64,000 nt of DNA from CADEFQ01 sp050249415 (GCA_050249415.1 JBFWQO010000016.1:14880-78879); one strand, 5' to 3'; counted from the first letter of the stretch, positions 33,847 through 42,983 are shown. The notes: generated by a model not told the origin, from the sequence alone. Numbers and translations are program-made.

Positions 33847-34482
33847 TCAATTGGTCAGTTTGAAACGAACGTTGAACTGCTGGCAGCTTTCGACCGGCTT
33901 GCCGTCTTCGGTGCCCGGGGCCCAGCGCGCACGCGACGCCCACTTGACCGCCGCTTCGTCGAGCCGCTCATGGCCGGAGCTCTTCGTCACGGTCGGCTGG
34001 CCGGCGGTGCGGCCTTCCGGCGAGACGCAGGCGCGAATCGTGGTGACGCCCTCTTCCTCGGCACGGCGCGATGCCGGCGGATAGTAGTCGTCGGTCGAGG
34101 GCGAGCGCCGCACGTCGAGTTTCGGTGCGACGCGCACGACCTTGTGCACGGGCGGTGGTGGCGCCATCGGCACCGGGCGGTCGGTGACGTCGGTGATCGC
34201 CGTCGACGTCGCTGTATCGACCGGGATCTGGATGTTCACCTCCGGCGGCGGCACCTCGACCGACGGGCGCTCCATCTCGGGCGGCGGCGGCGGCGGCGGC
34301 GGCTCGTCCTGTTGCACTTCCTCGATGATGTCGGTCTGGATCGGAGGCGCGAGCACCTCCACGACCTTGCGCGCGAGGCCGTTGGCCAGCGCCCACACCA
34401 AGGCAACGTGCAATGCGACGATAAACATGAACACGACGAGGCGTCGTGGTACGAAAGTCGATTCGTGTGCGTAGGCGGCCAT
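33847..34482 (-). CDS. tonB: TonB energy-transducing protein
   Basis: A 211-residue TonB. It has an N-terminal membrane anchor (RLVVFMFIVALHVALVWALA, about residues 14-33) with the conserved His, a periplasm-spanning Pro-rich linker (residues about 58-110), and a C-terminal TonB domain with ACVSPEGRTAG and WAPGTEDGKPVESC. The start is the ATG at 34482 before AAYAHES. First gene of the tonB-exbB-exbD1-exbD2-TPR operon. It would power receptors such as the one at 18.2-20.7 kb. Confidence 0.94.
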   Translation of the reverse strand: MAAYAHESTFVPRRLVVFMFIVALHVALVWALANGLARKVVEVLAPPIQTDIIEEVQQDEPPPPPPPPEMERPSVEVPPPEVNIQIPVDTATSTAITDVTDRPVPMAPPPPVHKVVRVAPKLDVRRSPSTDDYYPPASRRAEEEGVTTIRACVSPEGRTAGQPTVTKSSGHERLDEAAVKWASRARWAPGTEDGKPVESCQQFNVRFKLTN

Positions 34483-34684
34483 GTTTACTCGTGGTCGCGG
34501 TTGATTGTCCGGACAACCGGCCCTGGCCCGCGAGTGCGGCACGCTAACTGCGTCGCCCGATTCGCGCAACCCTCGCCGATCTATCCACCCGATGGCGCTT
34601 CCCGGCGCCCATCCCGAAATGCCGGTGCGGCCTCATGGTCCTGGCAGCGCCCGGCTCCTGGAATGTCATCCCCAAGGGGGGGTC

Positions 34685-34713
34685 ACTGTAACCGCTGGCA
34701 TTGCGGCTTACAA
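34685..34713 (-). promoter_or_regulatory. Candidate tonB promoter
   Basis: On the minus strand TTGTAA (34713-34708) and TACAGT (34690-34685) are 17 bases apart, about 200 bases before the tonB ATG in the 278-base gap after ilvD. The gap has no recognisable Fur box. Beyond a C-run/G-run pair near 34670, I see nothing else in it. Confidence 0.35.
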
Positions 34714-34760
34714 CTTCCTGCCAACGCATTTCGTGCGCCCGCGGGGTCGATGCGTCGCCG

Positions 34761-36446
34761 TCAATCGGTGATCGCCCCCGCCGACGCGCTGCTCACGACA
34801 CGTGCATATTTCGCGAGGACGCCCGCCGTCGCGTAGGGTTTGCGGGGCTTCCAGGCGCGGCGCCGACGCGCCCACTCGGCGCGATTCACCTCCGCATCGA
34901 TGCTGCGTGCCACTGCATCAATCGTGATCCGGTCGCCGCTGCGCAGCAGCGCCAGCGGCCCGCCGACCGCCGCCTCGGGCGATACGTGCCCCACGACGAA
35001 GCCGTGGCTGCCGCCCGAGAAGCGCCCGTCCGTGATGAGCGCCACCTTGTCACCGAGGCCGCGCCCCATGATCGCGCCGGTCGGGCTCAGCATTTCCCTC
35101 ATGCCCGGCCCGCCGCGCGGGCCCTCGTTGCGTATGACCACGACGTCGCCGGCCTTCACGCGGCCATCGAGAATGGCGCGCGTCGCCGCCTCTTCGCCGT
35201 CGAACACGCGCGCGCGCCCCGTGAAGCGCAGCCCTTCCTTGCCGGTGATCTTCGCGACGGCGCCCTCCGGCGCGCAGTTACCATAAAGCACCACGAGGTG
35301 GCTGTCCTTCTTGATCGGGTCGGCGAACGTCCGGACGATGTCCTGCCCGGGTGGGTAGTCCGGCACGTCGGCCAGGTTTTCGGCGAGCGTCCTGCCCGTC
35401 ACCGTGAGGCACTCCCCGTGCAGCAGGCCCGCGTCGAGGAGGCGCTTCATCAGCGGCTGGACGCCGCCGATCGCGATCAGCTCAGACATGAGGTACCGGC
35501 CGCTCGGTCGCACGTCAGCGAGCACCGGCACCCGGCGTCCGATGCGCGTGAAGTCATCCAGCGTCAGCTTCACGCGTGCTGCACGTGCGATCGCGAGCAG
35601 GTGCAGCACGGCGTTGGTCGAGCCGGCGAGCGCGATCACCACCGTGATCGCGTTTTCGAACGCCTTGCGCGTGAGGATATGCGACGGGCGCAGCCCCTCC
35701 TTCGCCATCCGCACGACCGCTTCGCCCGCGCGCCGGCAGTCGTCCTGCTTGGTGCCGCTCACCGCCTCCTGGGCCGAACTGCCCGGCAGCGACAGGCCGA
35801 GCGCCTCGATCGCGGACGCCATCGTGTTCGCGGTATACATGCCGCCGCAACTGCCGGCCCCGGGGATCGCGGTGCGCTCGATCTCGAGCAACGTGGCGTC
35901 GCTCACCGTGCCCGCGGCGTGACCGCCGACGGCCTCGAACACCGACACGATGTCGCGCCGCTGCACGCCGGGGCAGATCGTGCCGCCGTAGACGAACACC
36001 GCGGGGCGATCGAGCCGCGCGATCGCCATCGCGCAGCCGGGCATGTTCTTGTCGCACCCCCCGATCGCGACGAGGCCGTCGAAGCCTTCGGCGCCGACCA
36101 CCGTCTCGATCGAGTCGGCGATCACCTCGCGCGAGACGAGCGAATAACGCATGCCGGGCGAACCCATCGAGATGCCGTCCGACACGGTGATGGTGTTGAA
36201 GATGACACCCTTGCCCCCCGCGGCATCCGCGCCCGCCGTCGCATGCTGCGCGAGCGTGCCGATGTGCATGTTGCAGGGCGTGACATTCGCCCAGGTCGAG
36301 GCGATGCCGATCTGCGGCTTGCCGAAGTCCGCCTCCTCGAACCCGACGGCGCGCAGCATGGCGCGCGACGGGGCCTGCTTCGCGCCGTCGACGACGAGAC
36401 GTGACCAGGGGCGCGGATCGACCTGTTTCGGGCTCGGTTTCTTCAT
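34761..36446 (-). CDS. ilvD: Dihydroxy-acid dehydratase
   Basis: A 561-residue Fe-S dehydratase that converts dihydroxy-isovalerate and dihydroxy-methylvalerate to the ketoacid precursors of Val, Leu and Ile. Cluster-binding Cys motifs are visible in NVTPCNMHIG, IGGCDKNMPGC and GAGSCGGMYTANTMASAIEA. The ATG overlaps the stop of the upstream MFS gene (ATGA), so ilvD is the last gene of a coupled four-gene minus operon. Other ilv/leu genes lie divergently at 40.3-46.0 kb; ilvBN or ilvGM and ilvE are not in the window. Confidence 0.96.
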   Translation of the reverse strand: MKKPSPKQVDPRPWSRLVVDGAKQAPSRAMLRAVGFEEADFGKPQIGIASTWANVTPCNMHIGTLAQHATAGADAAGGKGVIFNTITVSDGISMGSPGMRYSLVSREVIADSIETVVGAEGFDGLVAIGGCDKNMPGCAMAIARLDRPAVFVYGGTICPGVQRRDIVSVFEAVGGHAAGTVSDATLLEIERTAIPGAGSCGGMYTANTMASAIEALGLSLPGSSAQEAVSGTKQDDCRRAGEAVVRMAKEGLRPSHILTRKAFENAITVVIALAGSTNAVLHLLAIARAARVKLTLDDFTRIGRRVPVLADVRPSGRYLMSELIAIGGVQPLMKRLLDAGLLHGECLTVTGRTLAENLADVPDYPPGQDIVRTFADPIKKDSHLVVLYGNCAPEGAVAKITGKEGLRFTGRARVFDGEEAATRAILDGRVKAGDVVVIRNEGPRGGPGMREMLSPTGAIMGRGLGDKVALITDGRFSGGSHGFVVGHVSPEAAVGGPLALLRSGDRITIDAVARSIDAEVNRAEWARRRRAWKPRKPYATAGVLAKYARVVSSASAGAITD

Positions 36447-37681
36447 GTCTGCCTGTTCTTCATGCGGTTGAATCCAAGGGTGCCCGCCGTCGTCATCGCG
36501 AGCGGCAGGACGAGTGCATAGCGGCCGAGGCCGTGCTGCCAGTCCTCGAGCAACTGGTAGGCCAGCATGCCGAGCGGTGGCGCGAGCATGCCGCGCACGC
36601 CGGTCAGAGTGACGTGCACGCCCATGTAGTGCTGCGCGCGTCCGCTCGAGGCAAAATCGGCATGACCGAGGTTCCAGCCAAGATTAGCACCGGCCATCGC
36701 AAATCCATACGTCACGGCCCCGCACCAGAGGAGCCACGACCAGCCCGCCAGCACGGCGGTGGAGAACATCGTGACGGCGGCGACGAGGGCCCAGCCCTGC
36801 CGCGCCCGGTAGACGACCACGTGCTCGCCATCGAAATGCCGGGCCCACCACGGCACGAAGACCGGCAGCGCGAGGAGCGGCACGACCGCGAGCATCAGGA
36901 TCTGCCGGCCGCCCGGCATCGCAAAGCCGTCGGTGAGGACCACGACCAGCTGCGCGATCAGCATCAGATTGCCGCCGCCGAAGAGCCCCATCCAGAACAT
37001 GTACTCGCGAAACGAGGGATCGCGGGCGAGGATCTCGCGCACCATGCGCAGCGAAAACGCCTCGCTCGACCCCGCCTCCGCGCTCTCTTCCGCGAGCAGC
37101 CGGAACTCCCGGCGCACGCGAACCCGCCGATACAGGACCGCGGCCGCGAGCCCGAAGGCACCCGCCCCGCCGTACAGCCACCGTGGGTCGAAGGCGCGCG
37201 CCGCCAGCACGCCGCCGGCCAGCGCCGCGGCGCCGGCCACCGCGAGCGAGCTCACGATGACGATGCGGCCGGTGATGCGTGCAATGACCTGGCGTGGATA
37301 GTTCGCGGTCCAGACGGCTGCCCGGACCGTCAGGATGCCGGCCCAGACCGTGCGGGCGGCGAGGATCGACACGACCGCGAACACGAGTCCGCCGCCGGCG
37401 CGCGGGGCGAGGCCGATGAGCCCGACGAGCACGGCAAACAATGCCTGCAGCCGGACGAGCAGTTGCACACGCGAGCGGCCGTGGGCGATGTTGGCCCAGA
37501 CGAAGCTCACGACGTTCGAGAACGCCGGCGCCCCGCTCACGAACGCGGTCGCGAGGTTGACCGCGAAGGGGCTCGTCGTGCCGCGATAGCCGGTCTTCAC
37601 GAGCACCGCGGCGGTGGCCCCTTCGACGAGCCCGAGCGTCAGCCCGATCAGCGCCCACGGCGCGATCTCGCGGCGGAACAT
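36443..37681 (-). CDS. MFS-like membrane protein
   Basis: A 412-residue polytopic membrane protein with about 11-12 hydrophobic segments (IAPWALIGLTLGLVEGATAA at the N-terminus, LVFAVVSILAARTVWAGILT, LMLIAQLVVVLTDG). It resembles major-facilitator-type proteins but the diagnostic loop motif is weak. The start is the ATG at 37681 with GAGGAA 5 bases upstream; a GTG at 37720 sits 2 bases after the EamA stop and would add 13 residues. Its stop overlaps the ilvD start. Function unknown; coexpression with an EamA exporter and a peptidase suggests metabolite or amino-acid export. Confidence 0.75.
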   Translation of the reverse strand: MFRREIAPWALIGLTLGLVEGATAAVLVKTGYRGTTSPFAVNLATAFVSGAPAFSNVVSFVWANIAHGRSRVQLLVRLQALFAVLVGLIGLAPRAGGGLVFAVVSILAARTVWAGILTVRAAVWTANYPRQVIARITGRIVIVSSLAVAGAAALAGGVLAARAFDPRWLYGGAGAFGLAAAVLYRRVRVRREFRLLAEESAEAGSSEAFSLRMVREILARDPSFREYMFWMGLFGGGNLMLIAQLVVVLTDGFAMPGGRQILMLAVVPLLALPVFVPWWARHFDGEHVVVYRARQGWALVAAVTMFSTAVLAGWSWLLWCGAVTYGFAMAGANLGWNLGHADFASSGRAQHYMGVHVTLTGVRGMLAPPLGMLAYQLLEDWQHGLGRYALVLPLAMTTAGTLGFNRMKNRQT

Positions 37682-37721
37682 CGCTTCCTCGTTCGCGCCC
37701 GGCCTGCCCGGCCACCCCACG

Positions 37722-38600
37722 TCAACTGCCCGTATCCGTGAACTGCTTTTCGCGCAGCGTGATGACGAGCACGCCCGCGAGCGTGCACACGCCACCCACC
37801 ACGAGGCGCGGCGTCAGCACATCGCCGAGCAGCAGCACGCCGAACACCACCGAGAACACGGGCGAGAGCACGGTGAGCGGCGAGATGCTCGTGACCGGGT
37901 AGCGTTGCACCAGGAAGAAATAGGCCGTATGGGCAAAGAGGCTCGAGAGCACCGCGGTGTAGACGAGCGCGCCCCACCCTTCCCAGCCCGCCGTCGCGAT
38001 CGCCTGGAGGTGCCCGCGCTCGACCAGGAACGACAGCGCGAGGAGCATGGGCCAGCTGATCCACGCGATCCAGGCCTGCAGTTCGAGCGGCGGCATCGCC
38101 GGCAGGCGCTTCAGCGCGATGAGGCCGAGCGAACCGACGAATGCCGAGGCGATCACGAATGCGAGGCTCGTGCGCTGCGCGAACACGGCGGGATCGAATC
38201 CCATCACGCACACGCCGAGGAATGCGAGCACGATGCCGGTCCAGCGACGCCAGCGCACGCGCTCGCCGAGGAGCGCAATCGACAGCAGCGTGGAAAACGG
38301 TATGCCGAGCTGCGTGGCGATCGCGACCGACGAGACATTGCCCGCCAGTGCGAGGCCGATGAACAGCAGCGCGAAAGTCAGCCCGCCGGCGAGCACCGCG
38401 ACCACGACGATGGCACCCGTCGCATCGCCGTGCCGGCGCAGGTACGGGATGGTGAGGAGGGCCAGCAACGCAAACCGGAGCGCCGTGAAGAGGATCGGCG
38501 GCATGTCGCCGACGCCCACTTTCGCGACGACGAGATTCAGCCCCCAGATGAGCGTCACGCCGATGAGGAGGAGGAAATGCCGGGGCGCGATCGCGATCAT
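37722..38600 (-). CDS. EamA/DMT-family transporter
   Basis: A 292-residue membrane protein with ten predicted TM segments in two EamA repeats. The first repeat begins LLLIGVTLIWGLNLVVAKVG, and the second includes SLGLIALKRLPAMPPLELQAW and the C-terminal SPLTVLSPVFSVVFGVLLLG signature. These proteins export amino acids and related metabolites. The ATG at 38600 overlaps the M17 peptidase stop (ATGA). With the M17 peptidase and ilvD in one operon, export of excess amino acids is a plausible role. Confidence 0.88.
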   Translation of the reverse strand: MIAIAPRHFLLLIGVTLIWGLNLVVAKVGVGDMPPILFTALRFALLALLTIPYLRRHGDATGAIVVVAVLAGGLTFALLFIGLALAGNVSSVAIATQLGIPFSTLLSIALLGERVRWRRWTGIVLAFLGVCVMGFDPAVFAQRTSLAFVIASAFVGSLGLIALKRLPAMPPLELQAWIAWISWPMLLALSFLVERGHLQAIATAGWEGWGALVYTAVLSSLFAHTAYFFLVQRYPVTSISPLTVLSPVFSVVFGVLLLGDVLTPRLVVGGVCTLAGVLVITLREKQFTDTGS

Positions 38601-39991
38601 CCGCAGCGTGCGCGGATGAACCGGTAGAGCGCGCGGATGCATTGCACTTCGGCGCCGACCGGCCTGCCCGGACGCTCCCTCGCGTTCCAGGCGTAGAGAT
38701 CGATGTGGATCCACCGCGGGCTCGCGGTCACGAACCGCCGCAGGAAGAGCGCAGCGATGATCGAGCCGGCGAACGCGTGCGACGAGATGTTGTTCAGGTC
38801 CGCGATCTTGCTCGCGAGATCCTCGTCGTAGCCGTTCCACAGCGGCATCGGCCACAGCGGGTCGTGTTCGCGATCGGCATGCCGCCGCAGGTCCTCGAGG
38901 AGCGCAGGGTCGTTCGAGTACGCCGCGGGCAGTTCCGGCCCGAGCGCCGTGCGCGCCGCGCCGGTGAGCGTCGCGAGATCGATCAGCAGGTCCGGGCCAC
39001 CCGCGTCGGCTTCGGCGAGCGCGTCCGCGAGGATGAGCCGCCCTTCGGCGTCGGTGTTGCCGATTTCGACCGAGAGGCCCTTGCGGGAGCGCAACACGTC
39101 GCCCGGGCGATAGGCGGCGGCGCCCACGGCATTCTCGACCGCCGGAATGAGCACCCGCAGCCGCACCGGTGCACGCATCGTCATCAGCAGATCGGCGAGT
39201 GCGAGCACGCAGGCCGCACCGCCCATGTCCTTCTTCATCAGGAGCATGCTGGCAGCCGACTTGATGTCGAGACCGCCGCTGTCGAAGCAGACTCCCTTCC
39301 CGACCAGCGTGACGCGCGGTGCCGATGCATCACCCCACGTGAGGTCGATCAGGCGCGGCGCGCGGGCGCTGCCCCGGCCCACGGCATGGATCATCGGGAA
39401 ACCGGTCTCGAGTGGCGCGCCCTCGGTGACGGATATCGCCGCACCGTGATGCGCCGCGAGGTCCGCTGCGGCCTGCGCGAGGTCCGCGGGGCCCATGTCG
39501 TTGGACGGGGTGTTCACGAGATCGCGACCCCGGGCCATGGCACCGGCCGCGGCGCGTGCGTACGCCACGTCGGCGCCGGCAGGCGCCGCGAGCATCGAAT
39601 GTGTGGCGGGCGACGAGGCCCGATAGCGCGCATATCGGTACGCGCCCGTCAGCCAGCCGAGGGCGAACTGCGTGGCGGCCGGTGCCGCGAGTGGCGTTGC
39701 CACGTGCCACGGACCGGCGGGCAGCCGCTCCGCGAGCGGCGCGGCGTGCCAGAGGCACAGCGCATCGGGCGAGGCGAGGTTGCCAAGACCGAGGATCGCG
39801 CCGTCCGCGCGCCCGTCGGCACCCGGCAGGACCAGCACGCGATGACGCTCGCCGGTGAACTGGTGGACCCTCACCCATTGCGCGACGGCCGGTGATTGCG
39901 TCGCGAGCCAGGCGTCGACACCTGTTTCGGGCAACAACCAGAGCGGCAGGGAGCCGGAGGCAGGGGTCGTTGAAATGAGGTCGGTGGTCAC
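38597..39991 (-). CDS. M17-family leucyl aminopeptidase-like protein
   Basis: A 464-residue cytosolic metallo-aminopeptidase. The catalytic core is intact: VGKGVCFDSGGLDIKSA (metal and Lys ligands), MKKDMGGAACVLALADL, and the family signature NTDAEGRLILADALAEAD. The N-terminal domain is shorter than in PepA. It would free N-terminal amino acids such as Leu from peptides. First gene of the peptidase-EamA-MFS-ilvD operon, divergent from the ilvC leader. Confidence 0.92.
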   Translation of the reverse strand: MTTDLISTTPASGSLPLWLLPETGVDAWLATQSPAVAQWVRVHQFTGERHRVLVLPGADGRADGAILGLGNLASPDALCLWHAAPLAERLPAGPWHVATPLAAPAATQFALGWLTGAYRYARYRASSPATHSMLAAPAGADVAYARAAAGAMARGRDLVNTPSNDMGPADLAQAAADLAAHHGAAISVTEGAPLETGFPMIHAVGRGSARAPRLIDLTWGDASAPRVTLVGKGVCFDSGGLDIKSAASMLLMKKDMGGAACVLALADLLMTMRAPVRLRVLIPAVENAVGAAAYRPGDVLRSRKGLSVEIGNTDAEGRLILADALAEADAGGPDLLIDLATLTGAARTALGPELPAAYSNDPALLEDLRRHADREHDPLWPMPLWNGYDEDLASKIADLNNISSHAFAGSIIAALFLRRFVTASPRWIHIDLYAWNARERPGRPVGAEVQCIRALYRFIRARCG

Positions 39992-40037
39992 GGGGGCGAA
40001 ACGGAGGGCAGACAGGAAAGCTTACAGGATTGCTGCG

Positions 40038-40067
40038 TTGACAAGCAGTTCGGCGTTGTGATGTCAT
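40038..40067 (+). promoter_or_regulatory. Promoter of the ilvC-leuACDB operon
   Basis: A perfect TTGACA (40038-40043) and TGTCAT (40062-40067) with 18-base spacing. The expected start of transcription is about 40074, only a few bases before the leader peptide ATG at 40077, so the leader may be translated from a nearly leaderless mRNA. Confidence 0.55.
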
Positions 40068-40076
40068 GAACCGGTC

Positions 40077-40199
40077 ATGCGTACGGAAGCCACGACGATC
40101 GTGTCCCCTGCTGCGGCGCCCGGCGCCCGCGCCGGTGTCGTGCTCCTTCCCCTCGTGCTTCTGCTCCTTGCGGAAAGCAGGTGCGGGTCGCGCGTATAG
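40077..40199 (+). CDS. Branched-chain amino-acid attenuator leader peptide
   Basis: A 40-codon frame whose peptide contains the run VVLLPLVLLLL (residues 21-31), ten of eleven residues being Leu or Val. In total it has 7 Leu and 5 Val codons and 1 Ile. It ends with TAG at 40199, 30 bases before the terminator hairpin. Leader peptides rich in the regulated amino acids cause ribosome stalling that decides termination. No clear ribosome-binding site precedes the ATG, consistent with initiation close to the 5' end. The downstream operon makes Val/Leu precursors. Confidence 0.85.
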   Translation: MRTEATTIVSPAAAPGARAGVVLLPLVLLLLAESRCGSRV

Positions 40200-40237
40200 C
40201 CCTGACGGGACATCGAGCGAAGAATTCAAACCCCGCA
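40180..40237 (+). promoter_or_regulatory. Candidate antiterminator pairing for ilvC attenuator
   Basis: GGTGCGG just before the leader stop (about 40180-40186) is complementary to CCGCACC (40233-40239) in the 5' arm of the terminator. Stalling at the Leu/Val codons would leave GGTGCGG free to pair with and open the terminator. Pairing is inferred by eye. Confidence 0.6.
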
Positions 40238-40263
40238 CCGGCCAGGCCGCTGCGGGGTTTTTT
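40229..40263 (+). terminator. Attenuator terminator upstream of ilvC
   Basis: AACCCCGCA (40229-40237) pairs with TGCGGGGTT (40251-40259), a perfect 9-bp stem with an inner CGGC/GCCG helix, followed by six T. It lies between the leader peptide and ilvC, 33 bases before the ilvC ATG, as expected of an amino-acid attenuator. Confidence 0.92.
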
Positions 40264-40295
40264 GTGTTTTCACTACCCACGCTGGAGTCGAAGTG

Positions 40296-41291
40296 ATGAA
40301 GCTGTTCTCGCAGAAAGACGTAGACCGCAAGGCGCTCAAGGGCGCCCGCATCGCCGTGATCGGTTACGGCAGCCAGGGCCGTGCGCACGCGCTGAACCTG
40401 AAGGACAGCGGCTTCGACGTCGTCGTCGGCGTGCGTCGCGGCGGTGAGGGCTGGAAGAGCGCGAAGAAGGACGGTCTCGCCGTCGCCGAGCCGGCCGCCG
40501 CGGTGGTCGGCGCCGATCTCGTCGCGATGCTGACGCCCGACCTCGCGCAGAAGGCGGTCTACAAGTCGATCGTGAAGAATTTGAAGAAGGGTGCCACCCT
40601 GCTCTTCGCGCACGGCTTCAACATCCACTTCGGGCAGATCCGCCCGCGCAAGGACCTCGACGTCGTGCTGATCGCGCCGAAAGGTCCGGGCGGGCTCGTG
40701 CGGCGCCAGTTCCAGCAGGGCCGCGGCGTGCCGTGCCTGATCGCGGTGTTCCAGGACCCGAGCCGCCACGGCTTCGCGAAAGCGCTGGCCTATGCGCACG
40801 GCATCGGCGGCACCCGGGGCGGCGTGCTGAAGACCACGTTCGCCGAGGAAACCGAGACCGACCTCTTCGGCGAACAGGCCGTGCTGTGCGGCGGCGCGAC
40901 GGAGCTCGTCGTCAGGGGCTTCGAGACGCTGGTCGAGGCCGGCTACCAGCCGGAGGTCGCGTACTACGAGTGCCTGCACGAACTGAAGCTGATCGTCGAC
41001 CTGCTGCACGAGGGCGGCCTCGCGAAGATGCACAAGTTCATCAGCGAAACCGCCAAGTACGGCGACCTCACGCGCGGCCCGCGCATCATCAACGCCGCGT
41101 CGCGCAAGGAGATGCGCAAGGTGCTGAAGGAGATCCAGCAGGGCAAGTTCGCGCGCCAGTGGATCAGCGAGAACAACCGCGGGCGCCGCAAGTACGACCG
41201 GCTGATGAAGCAGGACCTCAACCACAAGATCGAGAAGGTGGGCGCCGCGCTGCGTGCGCGCATGCCCTGGCTGTCAGAAGAGCGCGCGTGA
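40296..41291 (+). CDS. ilvC: Ketol-acid reductoisomerase (class I)
   Basis: A 331-residue class I KARI using NAD(P)H and Mg2+ to make dihydroxy-isovalerate or dihydroxy-methylvalerate. The Rossmann motif is IAVIGYGSQGRAHALNLKDS. Mg2+-binding residues are in FGEQAVLCGGATELV and YECLHELKLIVDL. The start is the ATG at 40296 with GGAG 9 bases upstream; a GTG directly before it is less likely. The product is handed to IlvD, encoded divergently at 34.8-36.4 kb. Under control of the attenuator at 40077-40263. Confidence 0.97.
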   Translation: MKLFSQKDVDRKALKGARIAVIGYGSQGRAHALNLKDSGFDVVVGVRRGGEGWKSAKKDGLAVAEPAAAVVGADLVAMLTPDLAQKAVYKSIVKNLKKGATLLFAHGFNIHFGQIRPRKDLDVVLIAPKGPGGLVRRQFQQGRGVPCLIAVFQDPSRHGFAKALAYAHGIGGTRGGVLKTTFAEETETDLFGEQAVLCGGATELVVRGFETLVEAGYQPEVAYYECLHELKLIVDLLHEGGLAKMHKFISETAKYGDLTRGPRIINAASRKEMRKVLKEIQQGKFARQWISENNRGRRKYDRLMKQDLNHKIEKVGAALRARMPWLSEERA

Positions 41292-41361
41292 CGACACCGT
41301 GGCGGCGCGCGGCGCACGGGCCCGCGCCGCCGTGGAATGCGAAGTTCGCCGGAGACCCGAC

Positions 41362-42945
41362 ATGACCCAGAATCCAGACCAGGTCCTGATATTCGACACC
41401 ACGCTGCGCGACGGCGAGCAATCGCCGGGCTGCAGCATGACCCAACCCGAGAAACTGCGGGTGGCGCGGGCGCTCGCCGAACTCGGCGTCGACGTCATCG
41501 AGGCGGGCTTTCCGGCCGCCTCGCGCGGCGATTTCGACTCGGTCAGCGCCATCGCGCGCGAGGTTTCCGGGCCGATCATCTGCGGGCTCGCGCGCTGCAA
41601 CCGTGACGACATCGAACTCGTCGCGAAGGCGGTGCAGGACGCCCCCCGGCGGCGCATACACGTGTTCCTCGCGACCAGCGCCATCCACCGCGAGCACAAG
41701 CTCAACATGGCGAAGGAGGAAATCGTCCGCATCGCCGTCGAGGGTGTGAAGATCGCGCGCGACCTCGCTGCCGATGTCGAGTTCTCGCCGGAGGATGCCT
41801 CGCGCACCGAGCTCGAGTTCCTCGCCCAGGTGGTCGAAGCGGTGATCGACGCGGGCGCCACGACCGTCAACATTCCCGACACCGTCGGCTATACGGTGCC
41901 CGACGAATTCGGCGAACTGTTCCGGTACCTGCGCAAGAACGTGCGCGGCATCGAACGCGCGCGCTTGTCCGTGCACTGCCACGACGATCTCGGCATGGCC
42001 GTCGCCAACAGCCTCACCGCGGTGGTGGCCGGCGCGCGCCAGATCGAGTGCACCGTCAACGGCATCGGCGAGCGCGCGGGCAACTGCTCGCTCGAGGAAG
42101 TGGTGATGGCGCTGAAGACGCGCGAGGCCTTCTTCAACCTGCGCACCAACGTGCAATCGACACGCCTGTACCCGACCTCGCGCCTCGTGTCGAACATCGT
42201 CGGCATGCCCATCCCGCGCAACAAGGCGGTCGTCGGCGAGAACGCGTTCGCGCACGAATCGGGCATCCACCAGCACGGCATGCTGAAGCACCATTCCACC
42301 TACGAGATCATGCGGCCGGAATCGGTCGGCCTGTCCCGCTCGAGCCTCGTGCTCGGCAAGCACAGCGGGCGCCACGCGTTCCGCGAGCGCGTGCAGCAGC
42401 TCGGCTTCGAGCTCGACGAGCTCGAGTTCAATCGCGTATTCGCGGAGTTCAAGGCGCTGGCCGACAAGAAGAAGGAGCTGTTCGACGGCGACATCGAAGC
42501 GCTGGTGCTGCGCGCCGAAGGCTCGGCGTCGGGCCCGTGGGCCATCGAGGACCTGCAGACGGTCGCCGGCGGCGGCGCACCGGCGCGCGCCGCGGTGAAG
42601 CTGCGCCACGCCGACGGCCGTGTGGTCGAGCGCGGCGTCGCGGGCGACGGACCGGTGGACGCCGCGGTGAAGGCGATCGAGGCGGCGACCGGCATCGACG
42701 TCGCGCTGCGCAAGTTCGAACTGCGCAGCGTATCGGCCGGCGAGGACGCCCAGGGCGAGGCGATAGTGTACGTGGAGTACAATGAGCGCACCTATCGCGG
42801 CTCGAGCGTCAGCACCGACATCGTCGAGTCGAGCGCGCGCGCCTTCCTCGAAGTCGTCAATCGCATCGAGCTCGCCCGCAAGGCGGGAGCACGCAGCCGC
42901 GAGGAGCGCACCGGCGGTGCGCGCATCGCCCAGGCCGCCGTCTAG
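41362..42945 (+). CDS. leuA: 2-isopropylmalate synthase
   Basis: A 527-residue enzyme for the first step of leucine synthesis. The catalytic TIM barrel shows DTTLRDGEQSPGCSM and the metal-binding HCHDDLGMAVANS (about residue 210), with HQHGMLKHHSTYEIM after. The C-terminal third is the LeuA regulatory domain expected for leucine feedback. The ATG at 41362 has GGAGA 7 bases upstream. It follows ilvC with a 70-base gap; the ilvGM/ilvA genes found between ilvC and leuA in some Xanthomonads are absent here. Confidence 0.97.
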   Translation: MTQNPDQVLIFDTTLRDGEQSPGCSMTQPEKLRVARALAELGVDVIEAGFPAASRGDFDSVSAIAREVSGPIICGLARCNRDDIELVAKAVQDAPRRRIHVFLATSAIHREHKLNMAKEEIVRIAVEGVKIARDLAADVEFSPEDASRTELEFLAQVVEAVIDAGATTVNIPDTVGYTVPDEFGELFRYLRKNVRGIERARLSVHCHDDLGMAVANSLTAVVAGARQIECTVNGIGERAGNCSLEEVVMALKTREAFFNLRTNVQSTRLYPTSRLVSNIVGMPIPRNKAVVGENAFAHESGIHQHGMLKHHSTYEIMRPESVGLSRSSLVLGKHSGRHAFRERVQQLGFELDELEFNRVFAEFKALADKKKELFDGDIEALVLRAEGSASGPWAIEDLQTVAGGGAPARAAVKLRHADGRVVERGVAGDGPVDAAVKAIEAATGIDVALRKFELRSVSAGEDAQGEAIVYVEYNERTYRGSSVSTDIVESSARAFLEVVNRIELARKAGARSREERTGGARIAQAAV

Positions 42946-42983
42946 CCGAGCGCGACGCCGCCAGTTGAAAGGACGAAAGTCGA

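Noticed and set aside
39992..40292. A 76-codon frame starting at 40066 in the ilvC leader region
   Set aside because: It spans the terminator hairpin and is basic and non-conserved in look; the overlapping 40-codon Leu/Val frame fits an attenuator far better.
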